Source: Aquabacterium sp.
GTDB lineage: Bacteria > Pseudomonadota > Gammaproteobacteria > Burkholderiales > Burkholderiaceae_C
Direction of reading: 5' to 3'
DNA length: 64,000 nucleotides
Assembly (NCBI RefSeq): GCF_029946005.1
Contig: NZ_JAQSDR010000033.1
Location: 108,907-172,906 of the forward strand
The notes beneath the pieces were generated by a model. That model worked only from the letters and a program-made list of their open reading frames with translations, ran no database searches and had not been told where the DNA came from. The number at the start of each line of letters is the position of its first letter. Within the stretch, counting starts at the first letter, position 1. A program made the position numbers and the translations under genes. Positions 1 through 7,912 of the stretch are shown here, piece by piece.

Positions 1-82
1 TTGTCAGCCATTTGGCAAGGCATTGATCTTGCAAACAAGGCCCTCCATCCGTGAACCTTTGTCGCTTTGCCGACCTGCCGCC

Positions 83-322
83 ATGCCGCTCTACGACTAC
101 CAATGCCCTGCTTGCGACAAGCGCTTTGAGCTGCTGGTGCGCAGCACGACCATCCCTGCTTGCCCGCAGTGCGGTTCAACCGCGGTGGCCAAGTGCGTGA
201 GCGCACCGCAGGCGCCAGGACGCAGTGCCGCCATCATCCAGAGTGGCCGCCAGCGCGCGGCGGCCGAAGGGCATTTCAGTAACTACAGCAAGGCCGAGCG
301 GTCCAAGCTGTCTCGAAGCTGA
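83..322 (+). CDS. FmdB-family putative regulatory zinc-ribbon protein
   Basis: A protein of 79 residues that begins MPLYDYQC and carries two CxxC pairs (CPAC near residue 8 and CPQC near 32), the zinc-ribbon pattern of the FmdB family. The rest is a basic, probably disordered tail ending in KLSRS. An upstream in-frame start exists at 23, but the family starts with MPxYxY, which fixes the ATG at 83. FmdB proteins are small and poorly characterised; a regulatory role is only assumed from the founding member. It reads in the same direction as the peroxidase that follows, 36 bases downstream. The family call is firm, the function is not known. Confidence 0.85.
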   Translation: MPLYDYQCPACDKRFELLVRSTTIPACPQCGSTAVAKCVSAPQAPGRSAAIIQSGRQRAAAEGHFSNYSKAERSKLSRS

Positions 323-358
323 CAAACATGACCCATCCACGTTTGACCGGAGACTTCC

Positions 359-796
359 ATGGACCTTGTCTACAAAGCCCAGATGCTGACCCAAGGCGGT
401 CGCACTGGCACCATCCAGAGCGACGATGGCAGCTTCAAGCTCAAGCTGGCCGTGCCCGCGGCCATGGGGGGCCAGGGCGATGGGCCCAACCCCGAGCAAC
501 TGTTCGCAGGTGCATTCGGCGCCTGCTTTGAACAGTCGGTGAGGCACATCGCCAAGAAGGGCCACCTGCCGCTCAAAGGCTGTTATGTGGAGGCCGCCTT
601 GTCGATGTTCATCACCTTTGAAGACGCCTACCGCATGGCGCTGACCCTGACGGTGCACATGGCCGGGCCACTGGACCAGGCCACGGCCGACAACCTGATT
701 GAGCGCGCCAAGGGCATCTGCCCGTATGTGGATGCCACGAAGAACAATGTGAGCTTGACGCTGAGCGCGGTGCTCGACACGCCGGTGATGGCCTGA
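359..796 (+). CDS. Ohr/OsmC-family organic hydroperoxide resistance protein
   Basis: A 145-residue protein of typical Ohr length. It has the two redox cysteines of the family: Cys56 in the stretch GACFEQS and Cys121 in CPYVDAT. In the family these reduce organic peroxides with dithiol cofactors in the cytoplasm. The PEQLFAGAF segment before Cys56 also fits. It follows the zinc-ribbon gene on the same strand and converges with the permease gene, whose stop codon is adjacent. No OhrR-type repressor gene is next to it. A broader OsmC function is possible, but the spacing of the cysteines favours Ohr. Confidence 0.85.
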   Translation: MDLVYKAQMLTQGGRTGTIQSDDGSFKLKLAVPAAMGGQGDGPNPEQLFAGAFGACFEQSVRHIAKKGHLPLKGCYVEAALSMFITFEDAYRMALTLTVHMAGPLDQATADNLIERAKGICPYVDATKNNVSLTLSAVLDTPVMA

Positions 797-1855
797 CTAC
801 CCTTGGTCCGGGCCCGGTTCTTCAGTGGACGTCCATTCATGGGCCAGGCGATATCCCACGGCCAGGAAGGTCGGGCCCAGGAACGCACCAATCACCCCGA
901 AGGCCAGCACGCCGCCCAGCACGCCCAAAAACACAATGGCGAAGGGCAGGCGGGAGCCTCGGCTGATGATCAGCGGTTTGATGACGTTGTCCACCATGCT
1001 GACCAAAAAAAACCCCCATGCGACCACGAAGGCGGCCCAGCCCGGTTCGCCTTGCTGGAACAGCCAGATGGCCGCGCCACCCCACACCAGGGGCGGCCCG
1101 ATCGGGATCACCGACAGAAAGAAAGTGAGCCCGCCCAGCAGCACGGCACCCGGCACGCCCGCGATGGCAAAGCCGATGGCGGCCAAGACACCCTGGGCCA
1201 GTGCCGTGCCCAACACACCATAGATCACGCCGGTGACCGTGCCTCTGGCGATGCCCAGCAGGTAGGTGGCGCGCTCGCCCGCCAGGTGGGCCAAGGCAAT
1301 GTGCAGGCGAGCGGCCAGCAACTCGCCATGCAGGAAAAAGAAGAAGGCCAGGAACACCGACAGGGCGATGTCCAACACGCCCCTGCCCACCACGCGACCG
1401 GCGGTCAGCGCCATGTTCTGGGCAGGCTGCGACAGCTTGCCCAGCTCTTCCATCAGGCGCTGCCCGTCGTGCGCGAACTGCTGCCAGTAGGCCGCCAGTG
1501 AATGGCCGACCAGGGGCAGGTTGGCCAGCCAGGAAGGTGCATCAGGCAACCCGTCTTTGAGAATGGATGAGGCCGCGCCGCCCAGCTCGGCCACGTTGTC
1601 GGCCATGGCCAGTGCCACGGCCACGACAGGCACCAACAGGACCACGGTCACCAGGAGGGTCATCAGGCTGGCGGCGAGGGTGCGCCGCTGTCCGACCAGG
1701 CGGTCCAGCCGAAGGAACACGCTCCAACTGGTGGACGCCAGGATCGCGGCCCAGACCAGCGAGGTCAGGAAGGGCCACAGCACCAGGAGGCACCCGCTGC
1801 CCAGCAGCATCAACGCCAGGGTGGCGAGGACTCGGTCTGAACGGGGGCTTTGCAT
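797..1855 (-). CDS. AI-2E family transporter (YdiK/PerM-like permease)
   Basis: A 352-residue integral membrane protein with about eight hydrophobic segments, two near the N-terminus (about residues 8-40) and a block in the C-terminal half. The pattern GVLGTALAQGVLAAIGF followed by IPIGPPLVWGGAAIWL matches the AI-2E transporter family, whose members have been linked to export of signalling molecules or to Na+/H+ exchange; the substrate here is unknown. It lies downstream of the ArsA-like gene on the same strand with a gap of 38 bases, so the two could be one transcription unit. Confidence 0.85.
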   Translation of the reverse strand: MQSPRSDRVLATLALMLLGSGCLLVLWPFLTSLVWAAILASTSWSVFLRLDRLVGQRRTLAASLMTLLVTVVLLVPVVAVALAMADNVAELGGAASSILKDGLPDAPSWLANLPLVGHSLAAYWQQFAHDGQRLMEELGKLSQPAQNMALTAGRVVGRGVLDIALSVFLAFFFFLHGELLAARLHIALAHLAGERATYLLGIARGTVTGVIYGVLGTALAQGVLAAIGFAIAGVPGAVLLGGLTFFLSVIPIGPPLVWGGAAIWLFQQGEPGWAAFVVAWGFFLVSMVDNVIKPLIISRGSRLPFAIVFLGVLGGVLAFGVIGAFLGPTFLAVGYRLAHEWTSTEEPGPDQG

Positions 1856-1893
1856 GGCGGGCGCACGGTGGTGGACGAGGGCCCGAGCTTACT

Positions 1894-3681
1894 TTAGCCT
1901 GGCTTGTGAACCAGCTTGGACAGTTCAACCAGGCCAATCGGTGGGCGGATCAACCAGGGCACGGTGAAGATCCGCTTGGCCAGGCCGGCGGACATGCGTT
2001 CCAGCTGCTGGCGCTCACCCGCCAGGCGCGCGGCCAGCAAGGGGTCGTGGGTGCCTGCTGCCAGCACGCTCTTGTTGAGTACCCAGGCATGAGGCTCGAT
2101 GCCCGCGCGGCGCAGATCGTCTTGCAAGGCCGAGGCCTGCGACACCGGGGTTGCCTCGGGCAAGGTCACCAGGATGATCTTGGTGTAGGCCGTGTCTTGC
2201 AGCCGCATCAAGGGCGTGATCACATGGCTGGTGCCCCGACCTTCGAACTCCCGCGTCATCTGCCGGTGGTAAGCCCCGGTGGCGTCCATCAGCAGCAGGG
2301 AGTGCCCGGTGGGCGCCGTGTCCAGCACGACGAAGGCGCTGCGCGCTTCGCTGACGGTGCGTGAGAAAGCATGAAAGACGGCGACTTCCTCCGTGCAGGG
2401 AGAGCGAAGATCTTCCAGCAACAGGGCCTGTTCCTGCGCGTCGAGCTGGGGTGACTTGGCCGCCATGATCTTGTCGATGTAGCGCTGAGTTTCGACCTTG
2501 GGGTCGATGCGGTCCACGCGCAAACCGGCCACCTCGCCTGCGAGGGTGCCCGTCAGGTGGGCCGCAGGATCGGTGGTGCTCAGGTGCACCGTCTTGCCCC
2601 GCTGGACCAGACCCAAGGCCAACGCCGCAGCCACCGTGGTTTTGCCGACCCCGCCTTTGCCCATGACCATGATCAGGCCATGCGGGCTGGCGGCCAGTTC
2701 ATCGGCCAAGGCGTCCAGGCCCTGCAGGGGCGCGGTGGGCTGGGCAGGCTCGGCGCGTTTTGCCACGGCGATGCCCGCCTTGATCACGGCATCCTCCGGT
2801 GAGAGCAGGGCGCGCAAGGCGGGCAGGCCGACGGTGTCGAAGGCCCGCAGGGGCACTTGGTCCTGAGGCAGGGCGCGCAGTGAGGTTGGCATGTCCGCCA
2901 GTGCCTGCTGCTCCAGGGCTTCGATGGCGGTGGCCACCAGGTCGGTGTGGTCGCTGGCATGGAACACCCCGTTGATGGCCAGGCGTTGGTTGTTCAGGCC
3001 CAGTTCGCGCAGCTCTTGCGATGTGCGAGCCGCCTCGGCGATGGCGCCTTTGTCGGCCCGCGTGACCAGGACCACGGTGGTCCGGCTTGGATCGCTCAGG
3101 GCGTCGAGGGCGGCCTTGAAGCGCGCTTCCTGCATCTTCAGGCCGGAATGCGGTCCCAGGCAGGAGGCCCCTCGGTCGTTGCCGCTCAGGAAGCCACCCC
3201 AGGCTTTGGGCAGGCTGAGCAGGCGCAAGGTGTGCCCCGTGGGTGCCGTGTCAAACACGATGTGGTCAAAGTGTGGGGCGCCGTCCGAGAAGAGGGCAGC
3301 GAATTCATCGAACGAGGCGATCTCGGTGGTACAGGCCCCGGACAGCTGTTCGCGCACAGTGGCGAGTTCAGCAGGGCTGGCGCTGGCGTCCATTTGAGCG
3401 ATGACACGCTGGCGGTAGGCTTGCGCCGCGTTGTCGGGGTCGATGTTCAAGACCGACAAACCCGGCGCACCAGGCACGGGTGTGGGGGTGTTGCGCAACT
3501 CGATGCCCAGCATGTCGTCGAGGTTCGACGCGGCGTCGGTGCTGACCAGCAGAACGCGTTGGCCCGAGTCTGCCAAGGCCAGTGCCGTGGCAGTGGCCAG
3601 TGACGTCTTGCCGACGCCACCCTTGCCGGTGAAGAGCACGTGGCGAGTGGTGTGGTTCAAAAAGCCAGGGGCTTGTTTCAT
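1894..3681 (-). CDS. ArsA-family ATPase with two tandem P-loop domains
   Basis: A 595-residue cytoplasmic ATPase built from two homologous halves. Each has a deviant Walker A signature GKGGVGKT (residues 19-26 and again near 340) and a switch motif VxDTAPTGH (VFDTAPTGH and VLDTAPTGH). This duplicated layout is that of ArsA, the ATPase that drives arsenite export, and also resembles Get3. Each half has a cysteine after SP(C)TEE or SGAC, in the region where ArsA binds metalloid. No arsR, arsD, arsB or arsC is present, so an arsenic role is not supported by context. An FNR-like box lies 58 bases upstream of the start, suggesting expression at low oxygen. Function uncertain. Confidence 0.8.
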   Translation of the reverse strand: MKQAPGFLNHTTRHVLFTGKGGVGKTSLATATALALADSGQRVLLVSTDAASNLDDMLGIELRNTPTPVPGAPGLSVLNIDPDNAAQAYRQRVIAQMDASASPAELATVREQLSGACTTEIASFDEFAALFSDGAPHFDHIVFDTAPTGHTLRLLSLPKAWGGFLSGNDRGASCLGPHSGLKMQEARFKAALDALSDPSRTTVVLVTRADKGAIAEAARTSQELRELGLNNQRLAINGVFHASDHTDLVATAIEALEQQALADMPTSLRALPQDQVPLRAFDTVGLPALRALLSPEDAVIKAGIAVAKRAEPAQPTAPLQGLDALADELAASPHGLIMVMGKGGVGKTTVAAALALGLVQRGKTVHLSTTDPAAHLTGTLAGEVAGLRVDRIDPKVETQRYIDKIMAAKSPQLDAQEQALLLEDLRSPCTEEVAVFHAFSRTVSEARSAFVVLDTAPTGHSLLLMDATGAYHRQMTREFEGRGTSHVITPLMRLQDTAYTKIILVTLPEATPVSQASALQDDLRRAGIEPHAWVLNKSVLAAGTHDPLLAARLAGERQQLERMSAGLAKRIFTVPWLIRPPIGLVELSKLVHKPG

Positions 3682-3738
3682 GCTGCATTTTGATCGAAGG
3701 GGGTGGCATGGACTGTGCGCCAGTTCTCCCGGTTCAAT

Positions 3739-3752
3739 TTGCGCTAAATCAA
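3739..3752. promoter_or_regulatory. FNR/Anr-like box upstream of the ArsA-like gene
   Basis: Read on the minus strand the 14 bases are TTGATTTAGCGCAA, matching TTGAT-N4-ATCAA at 8 of 10 fixed positions, with the first half perfect. Its centre is about 64 bases before the ArsA-like start codon, so a class II position (-41.5) would place the transcript start near 3704. No strong -10 box is visible. Variants with GCGCAA in the second half are accepted by FNR/FixK proteins in several proteobacteria. Confidence 0.5.
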
Positions 3753-3798
3753 GCGAGGCAGCGTCTCGGCCCGCCGTGCGCCGGTTCCGTGCCGCCCG

Positions 3799-3915
3799 TC
3801 AATGACTGGCCACCGCAGGCACCGTGCGAAACCAGCCTGGCTGCTGCTGTTTGTAGACCCTCAGCCACATCAGGGTGGCGTCGTTGATGGTTTTGAGCAG
3901 GGCTGCGCCGTACAT
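3799..3915 (-). CDS. candidate 38-residue small protein at the end of the nif accessory operon
   Basis: The reading frame starts MYGAALLKTI and ends TVPAVASH. It is preceded at proper spacing (8 bases) by AAGGAG, one of the best ribosome-binding sites in the operon, and starts 17 bases after the stop of the amine oxidase gene on the same strand. The peptide is mildly amphipathic with two tryptophans and a run KQQQPGWF. I do not recognise it. The strong ribosome-binding site and operon position are the only evidence that it is translated; a chance frame of this length is possible. Confidence 0.5.
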   Translation of the reverse strand: MYGAALLKTINDATLMWLRVYKQQQPGWFRTVPAVASH

Positions 3916-3932
3916 GAGGGGTGCTCCTTCTT

Positions 3933-5510
3933 TCAAGGGGACGGCCCGCTGCGTGAGCACAGCAGGTCATTGGTGGCCCAGGCAAACTCGCGCCAGGCGG
4001 CGGCCAGGTCCACCGTGATGGCCTGGAGGTAGTCGGCATCGGGCCGGTGTTCCGTGTCGAAATTGGACAGGGCGCAGGAACTGGCATTGAAGGCCAGGGC
4101 GTCATTCACCAGGCTTTTGCTGAAGCCGCTGAAGGGCGCCAGGACCTGCGGTGTCAGCTCGCTGCGGCCCGTGGGTGTCAATGGGCGGTTCACGCCCCAG
4201 CCCAGCTCCAAGGCGGCCAGTTGCTCCAGGGCTCGGGTGTAGGTTTGCTCCGCCGTGGCCAGCATGGCGCGCTGAGTGACGCGGTCACGGTCCTGGCGGG
4301 CCAGCATCTGGTTCAAATGCTGCCGGTAGCGAGGCACCGCGTCCTGGCGTTCCAAGGTGACCCACAGCTCGAACGATGCAAGCGATTCTTCCAGTGGTCT
4401 GGTGGTGCCGTGGCGCGTGGGCTTGGCGTGGCGCAAAAAGTCAGCCAAGCGAGCGGCTGATTCGAGGGCGCCTTCCATGTGGCCGACGGCATGGCGCGCG
4501 GTCTCGGTGCCGCCAAAGAACAGGCGGCCTGACCAGTGCGGGCGCCGCAGCACGGGGTCGGCCTGCGGAGGCAGGGGCTCGGGGTCGAGGCGGTCCAGTT
4601 CGCTGCACGTCCAGGCGTCCAGGCTCCAGTCGTTCACCAACACCAAGTCTGCATGCGCTTCGGGGCCGAACAGTTGGGCGAACTGGCTGGAGGCGAGCAA
4701 GGGCAGGCTGCGCTCAAAAGGCCGCCGGGTGTCTGGGCCCATGGCGCAAAAGCCAGCCAGTGCCGCGCCTTGTTCATCGCTCGCATCCCAGACTTCGCGC
4801 AGCACGGCTTGAGGGTGGCTGACAAAGGCACTGCCCGACTGACCTTGCGCATGCCAGAAGGGGCGATCGAATCGGGCCACCGCCTTGGCTTCGCGCGCCA
4901 TCCAGGTCGGCACGCTGGCCAAGGCATGGGCCGTGGAGGCCGACAGCGCTGGCTGAAATCGCACCGACTGGGCCAGCAGGCGGGGCGGGAGGGTCAGGAC
5001 GACGCGCCGCGCCGTCACCCGTTCAACATGCTGGACGCCACTCTCCACGCGGGCAAAGTGCAACTCGACGTGGTCTGGGGCATCGTGCACGGCCACCAAC
5101 CGATGGCCCAGCTTGACCGTGCCTTCCAGCAGCCGCCCATGCAATGACCGCGTCAGCGTGCCCATGCCGCCCGAGAGGCGGCGCGCACCGCCATGGATGC
5201 CTTGCACGTCCAGCACGTCGGGCGCGCGAGCCGGGTCGACCAGCGACAGCACGTGGCCCTGGTCCGGCTGCACGAAGGACTTCAGGGCCAGGGACTCGAC
5301 CAGCGCAGCCATGCGTGGCTCGGTGTCGGGCCAGTACCAGCTGGCACCCAGGTCCACGTGGGCACCTGGGCCCTGCGGGACGTGGGTGAGGATGCGCCCG
5401 CCCACGCGGTCTCGCGCCTCGAACACGGCCAGCTTGACGCCCTGGGCTTGCAATGAATGCGCCAGGGCCAGCCCCGTGAGGCCCGCGCCGATAACCGCGA
5501 CGTCGATCAT
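3933..5510 (-). CDS. FAD-dependent amine oxidase-family protein with a C-terminal extension
   Basis: About 525 residues. The N-terminus MIDVAVIGAGLTGLALAH holds the GxGxxG dinucleotide fold, followed by an acidic residue and the DRVGGRI motif of the flavin monoamine oxidase family. A second FAD-contact segment (LFFGGTETARHAVGHMEGAL) lies near residue 355. After it comes a further stretch of about 130 residues (rich in Gln, Arg and Leu, then Trp and Cys) that is not part of the usual fold and that I do not recognise. The ATG at 5510 is preferred over the one five codons earlier because it begins directly at the FAD fold. It follows the 2Fe-2S ferredoxin gene within about 20 bases in the nif accessory operon. 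Substrate unknown. Confidence 0.75.
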   Translation of the reverse strand: MIDVAVIGAGLTGLALAHSLQAQGVKLAVFEARDRVGGRILTHVPQGPGAHVDLGASWYWPDTEPRMAALVESLALKSFVQPDQGHVLSLVDPARAPDVLDVQGIHGGARRLSGGMGTLTRSLHGRLLEGTVKLGHRLVAVHDAPDHVELHFARVESGVQHVERVTARRVVLTLPPRLLAQSVRFQPALSASTAHALASVPTWMAREAKAVARFDRPFWHAQGQSGSAFVSHPQAVLREVWDASDEQGAALAGFCAMGPDTRRPFERSLPLLASSQFAQLFGPEAHADLVLVNDWSLDAWTCSELDRLDPEPLPPQADPVLRRPHWSGRLFFGGTETARHAVGHMEGALESAARLADFLRHAKPTRHGTTRPLEESLASFELWVTLERQDAVPRYRQHLNQMLARQDRDRVTQRAMLATAEQTYTRALEQLAALELGWGVNRPLTPTGRSELTPQVLAPFSGFSKSLVNDALAFNASSCALSNFDTEHRPDADYLQAITVDLAAAWREFAWATNDLLCSRSGPSP

Positions 5511-5532
5511 GGCGGTCGCCTCCACGGGCTGG

Positions 5533-5829
5533 TCAAACGAAGCTGAGCAGTTCGATGGTCACGGGCTCTTCGCCGAGCGTGGTCTGACAGGCCAGGCGCG
5601 ACTTGGAGCTGACGCCGATGATGGCGTCCAGGGCTTCGTTTTCCTTGCGTTGCACTTTGGACAGGCTCTTGCGGCCTTCCTGCACATACAGGTGGCAGGC
5701 GCCGCATTCGGCCTTGCCGCCGCACTTGCTGATGATGGCGGCGCCCGCGTCCTTGATAGCTTGCAGCAGGGTGGTGCCTGCAGGGGCGTCGAAGGTGATG
5801 CCGGCGGGCAGGATGGTCAGCGTGGTCAT
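5533..5829 (-). CDS. 2Fe-2S ferredoxin
   Basis: A 98-residue protein with four cysteines at 36, 42, 45 and 81, the C-x5-C-x2-C-x35-C spacing of adrenodoxin/Isc-type [2Fe-2S] ferredoxins. The surroundings CGGKAECGACHLYV and LACQT fit the family. It is a soluble single-electron carrier. It lies in the nif accessory operon between the SIR2-like gene and the FAD amine oxidase; the direct adjacency to a flavoprotein suggests, but does not prove, that the two exchange electrons. An ATG preceded by GGAGAAACGAC fixes the start. Confidence 0.88.
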   Translation of the reverse strand: MTTLTILPAGITFDAPAGTTLLQAIKDAGAAIISKCGGKAECGACHLYVQEGRKSLSKVQRKENEALDAIIGVSSKSRLACQTTLGEEPVTIELLSFV

Positions 5830-5866
5830 GTCGTTTCTCCAGTTTGCAAAAGGTCAGGGATGGCCC

Positions 5867-6724
5867 TCAGGCCGCGGTCAACAACGCCGCCACCTCGGCC
5901 AGGGGTTGGGCGATGCGGGTGACGTTGTTCTCTTCCAGGAAGCGCGCTTCCATGCGCGTGGGCTCGTCGGGCAAGACGGCCCAGTGCTGGCCGCTGGAGC
6001 GCTTCATGATCTGGCGGGCAAAGCTGCGTGTGAGCTGGTCGTTGAAGCGGCAACCCAGGAAAAGGAAGCCGCGCCCGGTGCGCAGTTGCTGCACCTCGGC
6101 CGGGATGGGCGTCTGGATGTCGATCTCGGTCAGCACTTCCACATAGTCCGAGTCGGACACCAGGTAGTTGCCAGCGGGCGCGTGTCCACCGATCGGCCGG
6201 TAGACGAGTGACTTCCAGCCGGACGGACAGCTCTCGGCCAGTTGCCCCAGCGCATCGTAGAACGCCGTCCAGGTGCCGAAGTGCTCGGACTGCGCCAGGC
6301 CTTGCACCTGGCCCCAATCGGCGGCAGGGTGCGTTTGCGCATAGGCCATGGTCATGGTGTCGTCGTACCAACTCTCTACCACCAGCGGTGGCGCCACCTT
6401 GGCCAGCCACAGGTGAAAGGCGCTGGGGGTGGCGGGCCGGGCAAAGGCCTCGTTCATCAGGCTGACCACGCTCTTGCGGTGCTTGAAGTTTTCAATGAAC
6501 TGCGCGGCCTGGGTCAGGCGGTTGCGGATTCTGTGGGGCACCGTGGCCTTGGCCACCAGCAGCGCCACCAGGGCCTCCGGGGTGGCGGGCACGGGGGCGT
6601 CGGGAATCAGCTCCAGCATGCGCGGGCCCAGGTAGGGCACGATGCGGCCCTTCTTGAGGCCATCGCTCAGCTCGGTGAGCCAAGGGGGGGCGGTCACAGC
6701 CACGGGGGCGTCGGTCAGGGTCAT
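5867..6724 (-). CDS. SIR2-like domain protein of the nif accessory operon
   Basis: 285 residues. The C-terminal part (SDSDYVEVLTEI, then RTGRGFLFLGCRFND and a final strand with DEPT) follows the SIR2_2-like pattern. Where sirtuins carry GAG near the N-terminus this protein has VPYLGPRML, so the NAD-binding signature is degraded. A TTG four codons earlier is in frame, but the ATG at 6724 has GGAG seven bases upstream and is the better start. It sits between the DegT-like gene (17 bases upstream) and the 2Fe-2S ferredoxin. I recall SIR2-like genes in other nif clusters, without a known job. Deacylase activity is doubtful. Confidence 0.7.
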   Translation of the reverse strand: MTLTDAPVAVTAPPWLTELSDGLKKGRIVPYLGPRMLELIPDAPVPATPEALVALLVAKATVPHRIRNRLTQAAQFIENFKHRKSVVSLMNEAFARPATPSAFHLWLAKVAPPLVVESWYDDTMTMAYAQTHPAADWGQVQGLAQSEHFGTWTAFYDALGQLAESCPSGWKSLVYRPIGGHAPAGNYLVSDSDYVEVLTEIDIQTPIPAEVQQLRTGRGFLFLGCRFNDQLTRSFARQIMKRSSGQHWAVLPDEPTRMEARFLEENNVTRIAQPLAEVAALLTAA

Positions 6725-6741
6725 GTTCAACTCCAATGAGG

Positions 6742-7896
6742 TCAGTAGATGGCGGCCCCGGCCCCGACGTTGACCGAGGCGTCCTTGAGCGTCTTGACGA
6801 TGTAGCTGACTTCGTCTTCGTCCAGGTGGGTGTGAAAGGGCAGGGTGAGGGATCGGTCGCCGATGCGCTCGGTGTTGGGCAGGAGCCCGCGGTGCCAGCC
6901 CAGTTGCTGGTAGTGAAACTGCTGGTGCAGTGGCACGCAGTAGATGGCCGACTGGACCGAGTTCGAGTCCATGTCTTCAATGATCTGGTTGCGCGCGCTG
7001 CCGGTGAAGCGCTTGCCCAGGTGGATCTTGTAGAGCATCCAGTGGACCTCGTCGATGTGCTCGGCCAGGTAGGGCGGCTTGATGCCTTCGAAGCTTTGCA
7101 TCTGCGTGTGGTACCAGCCTTCGACCTGTTTGCGCTTGAGCAGGATCTCGTCAATGCGCTGCAATTGCGCCAGGCCCAGGGCGGCATCCAGGTCGCTCAT
7201 GCTGGCCTGCCAGGGCACGCGGCTGCCCACCGACACCGAGTTGCGATCACTCAAGCGGCGCTCGCGCAGGTAACCCAGTTCACTGGCCAGGGCGGGGTCA
7301 TCGGTCAGCACCATGCCACCTTGGCCGCAGCACAAGGCCGAGGGTTGTGAGAAATCAAAGATCGACACGTCGCCGAAGCCGCCCACCAGGCGGCCCTGGT
7401 AGCGCGAGCCCACCGCTTCGGTGCTGTCTTCGATCAGCTTGAGCTGGTGCCGGGTGGCCAGTTCGCGCAAGGCCTGCCAGTCAGCAGGGTGGCCGTTGAC
7501 GTTGGTGGCCAGGATGGCGCGGGTGCGCGGCCCGACCTTGTCAGCGGCCTTGGCCGGGTCAATGCAGCCTGACCAGTAGTCGATGTCAGCCAACACCGGC
7601 GTGGCACCCACCAGCGAGATGGCATGCGCAACCTGGTGCCAGGCATAGGCGGCAGTGATGACTTCATCACCGGGGCCAATGCCCATGACCTTGAGGGCCA
7701 GACAGACGCCCAGGGTGCCACTGCCCACGGCGGCGCCATGCGATCGGCCCACCCATTGGGCAAAGGCGTTTTCAAATTCACTGACCGCAGGCCCGGCCGA
7801 CAGCTGGCCGCTGCGCAACGCCATGACCACGGCTTCCAGTTCCTGGCCGGTGATGTCGGGGTCGGACAGGGCGATCCAGTCGTAAGGGGCATGCAT
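6742..7896 (-). CDS. DegT/DnrJ/EryC1/StrS-fold protein lacking the PLP lysine
   Basis: 384 residues, normal length for DegT/StrS sugar aminotransferases. Family landmarks are present: SDPDITGQELEAV at the start, AVGSGTLGVCLAL, PGDEVITAAYAW, and LIEDSTEA with the pyridine-binding Asp158. The segment before the GGM turn reads FDFSQPSALCCGQGGM; aligned with the family pattern SFxxTKNLxxGEGGM, the Schiff-base lysine falls on Ser186. The codons were checked on the reverse strand. So it is probably not a standard transaminase. The ATG at 7896 leaves 16 bases after the previous gene; an earlier TTG would overlap it. Operon partner of the SIR2-like protein; role unknown. Confidence 0.75.
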   Translation of the reverse strand: MHAPYDWIALSDPDITGQELEAVVMALRSGQLSAGPAVSEFENAFAQWVGRSHGAAVGSGTLGVCLALKVMGIGPGDEVITAAYAWHQVAHAISLVGATPVLADIDYWSGCIDPAKAADKVGPRTRAILATNVNGHPADWQALRELATRHQLKLIEDSTEAVGSRYQGRLVGGFGDVSIFDFSQPSALCCGQGGMVLTDDPALASELGYLRERRLSDRNSVSVGSRVPWQASMSDLDAALGLAQLQRIDEILLKRKQVEGWYHTQMQSFEGIKPPYLAEHIDEVHWMLYKIHLGKRFTGSARNQIIEDMDSNSVQSAIYCVPLHQQFHYQQLGWHRGLLPNTERIGDRSLTLPFHTHLDEDEVSYIVKTLKDASVNVGAGAAIY

Positions 7897-7912
7897 GGTG
7901 TGGCTCTTTCGG

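Noticed and set aside
1894..3681. Arsenic resistance operon
   Set aside because: Only the ATPase is present; no arsR, arsB, arsC or arsD lies within the window, so an arsenic operon is not called.
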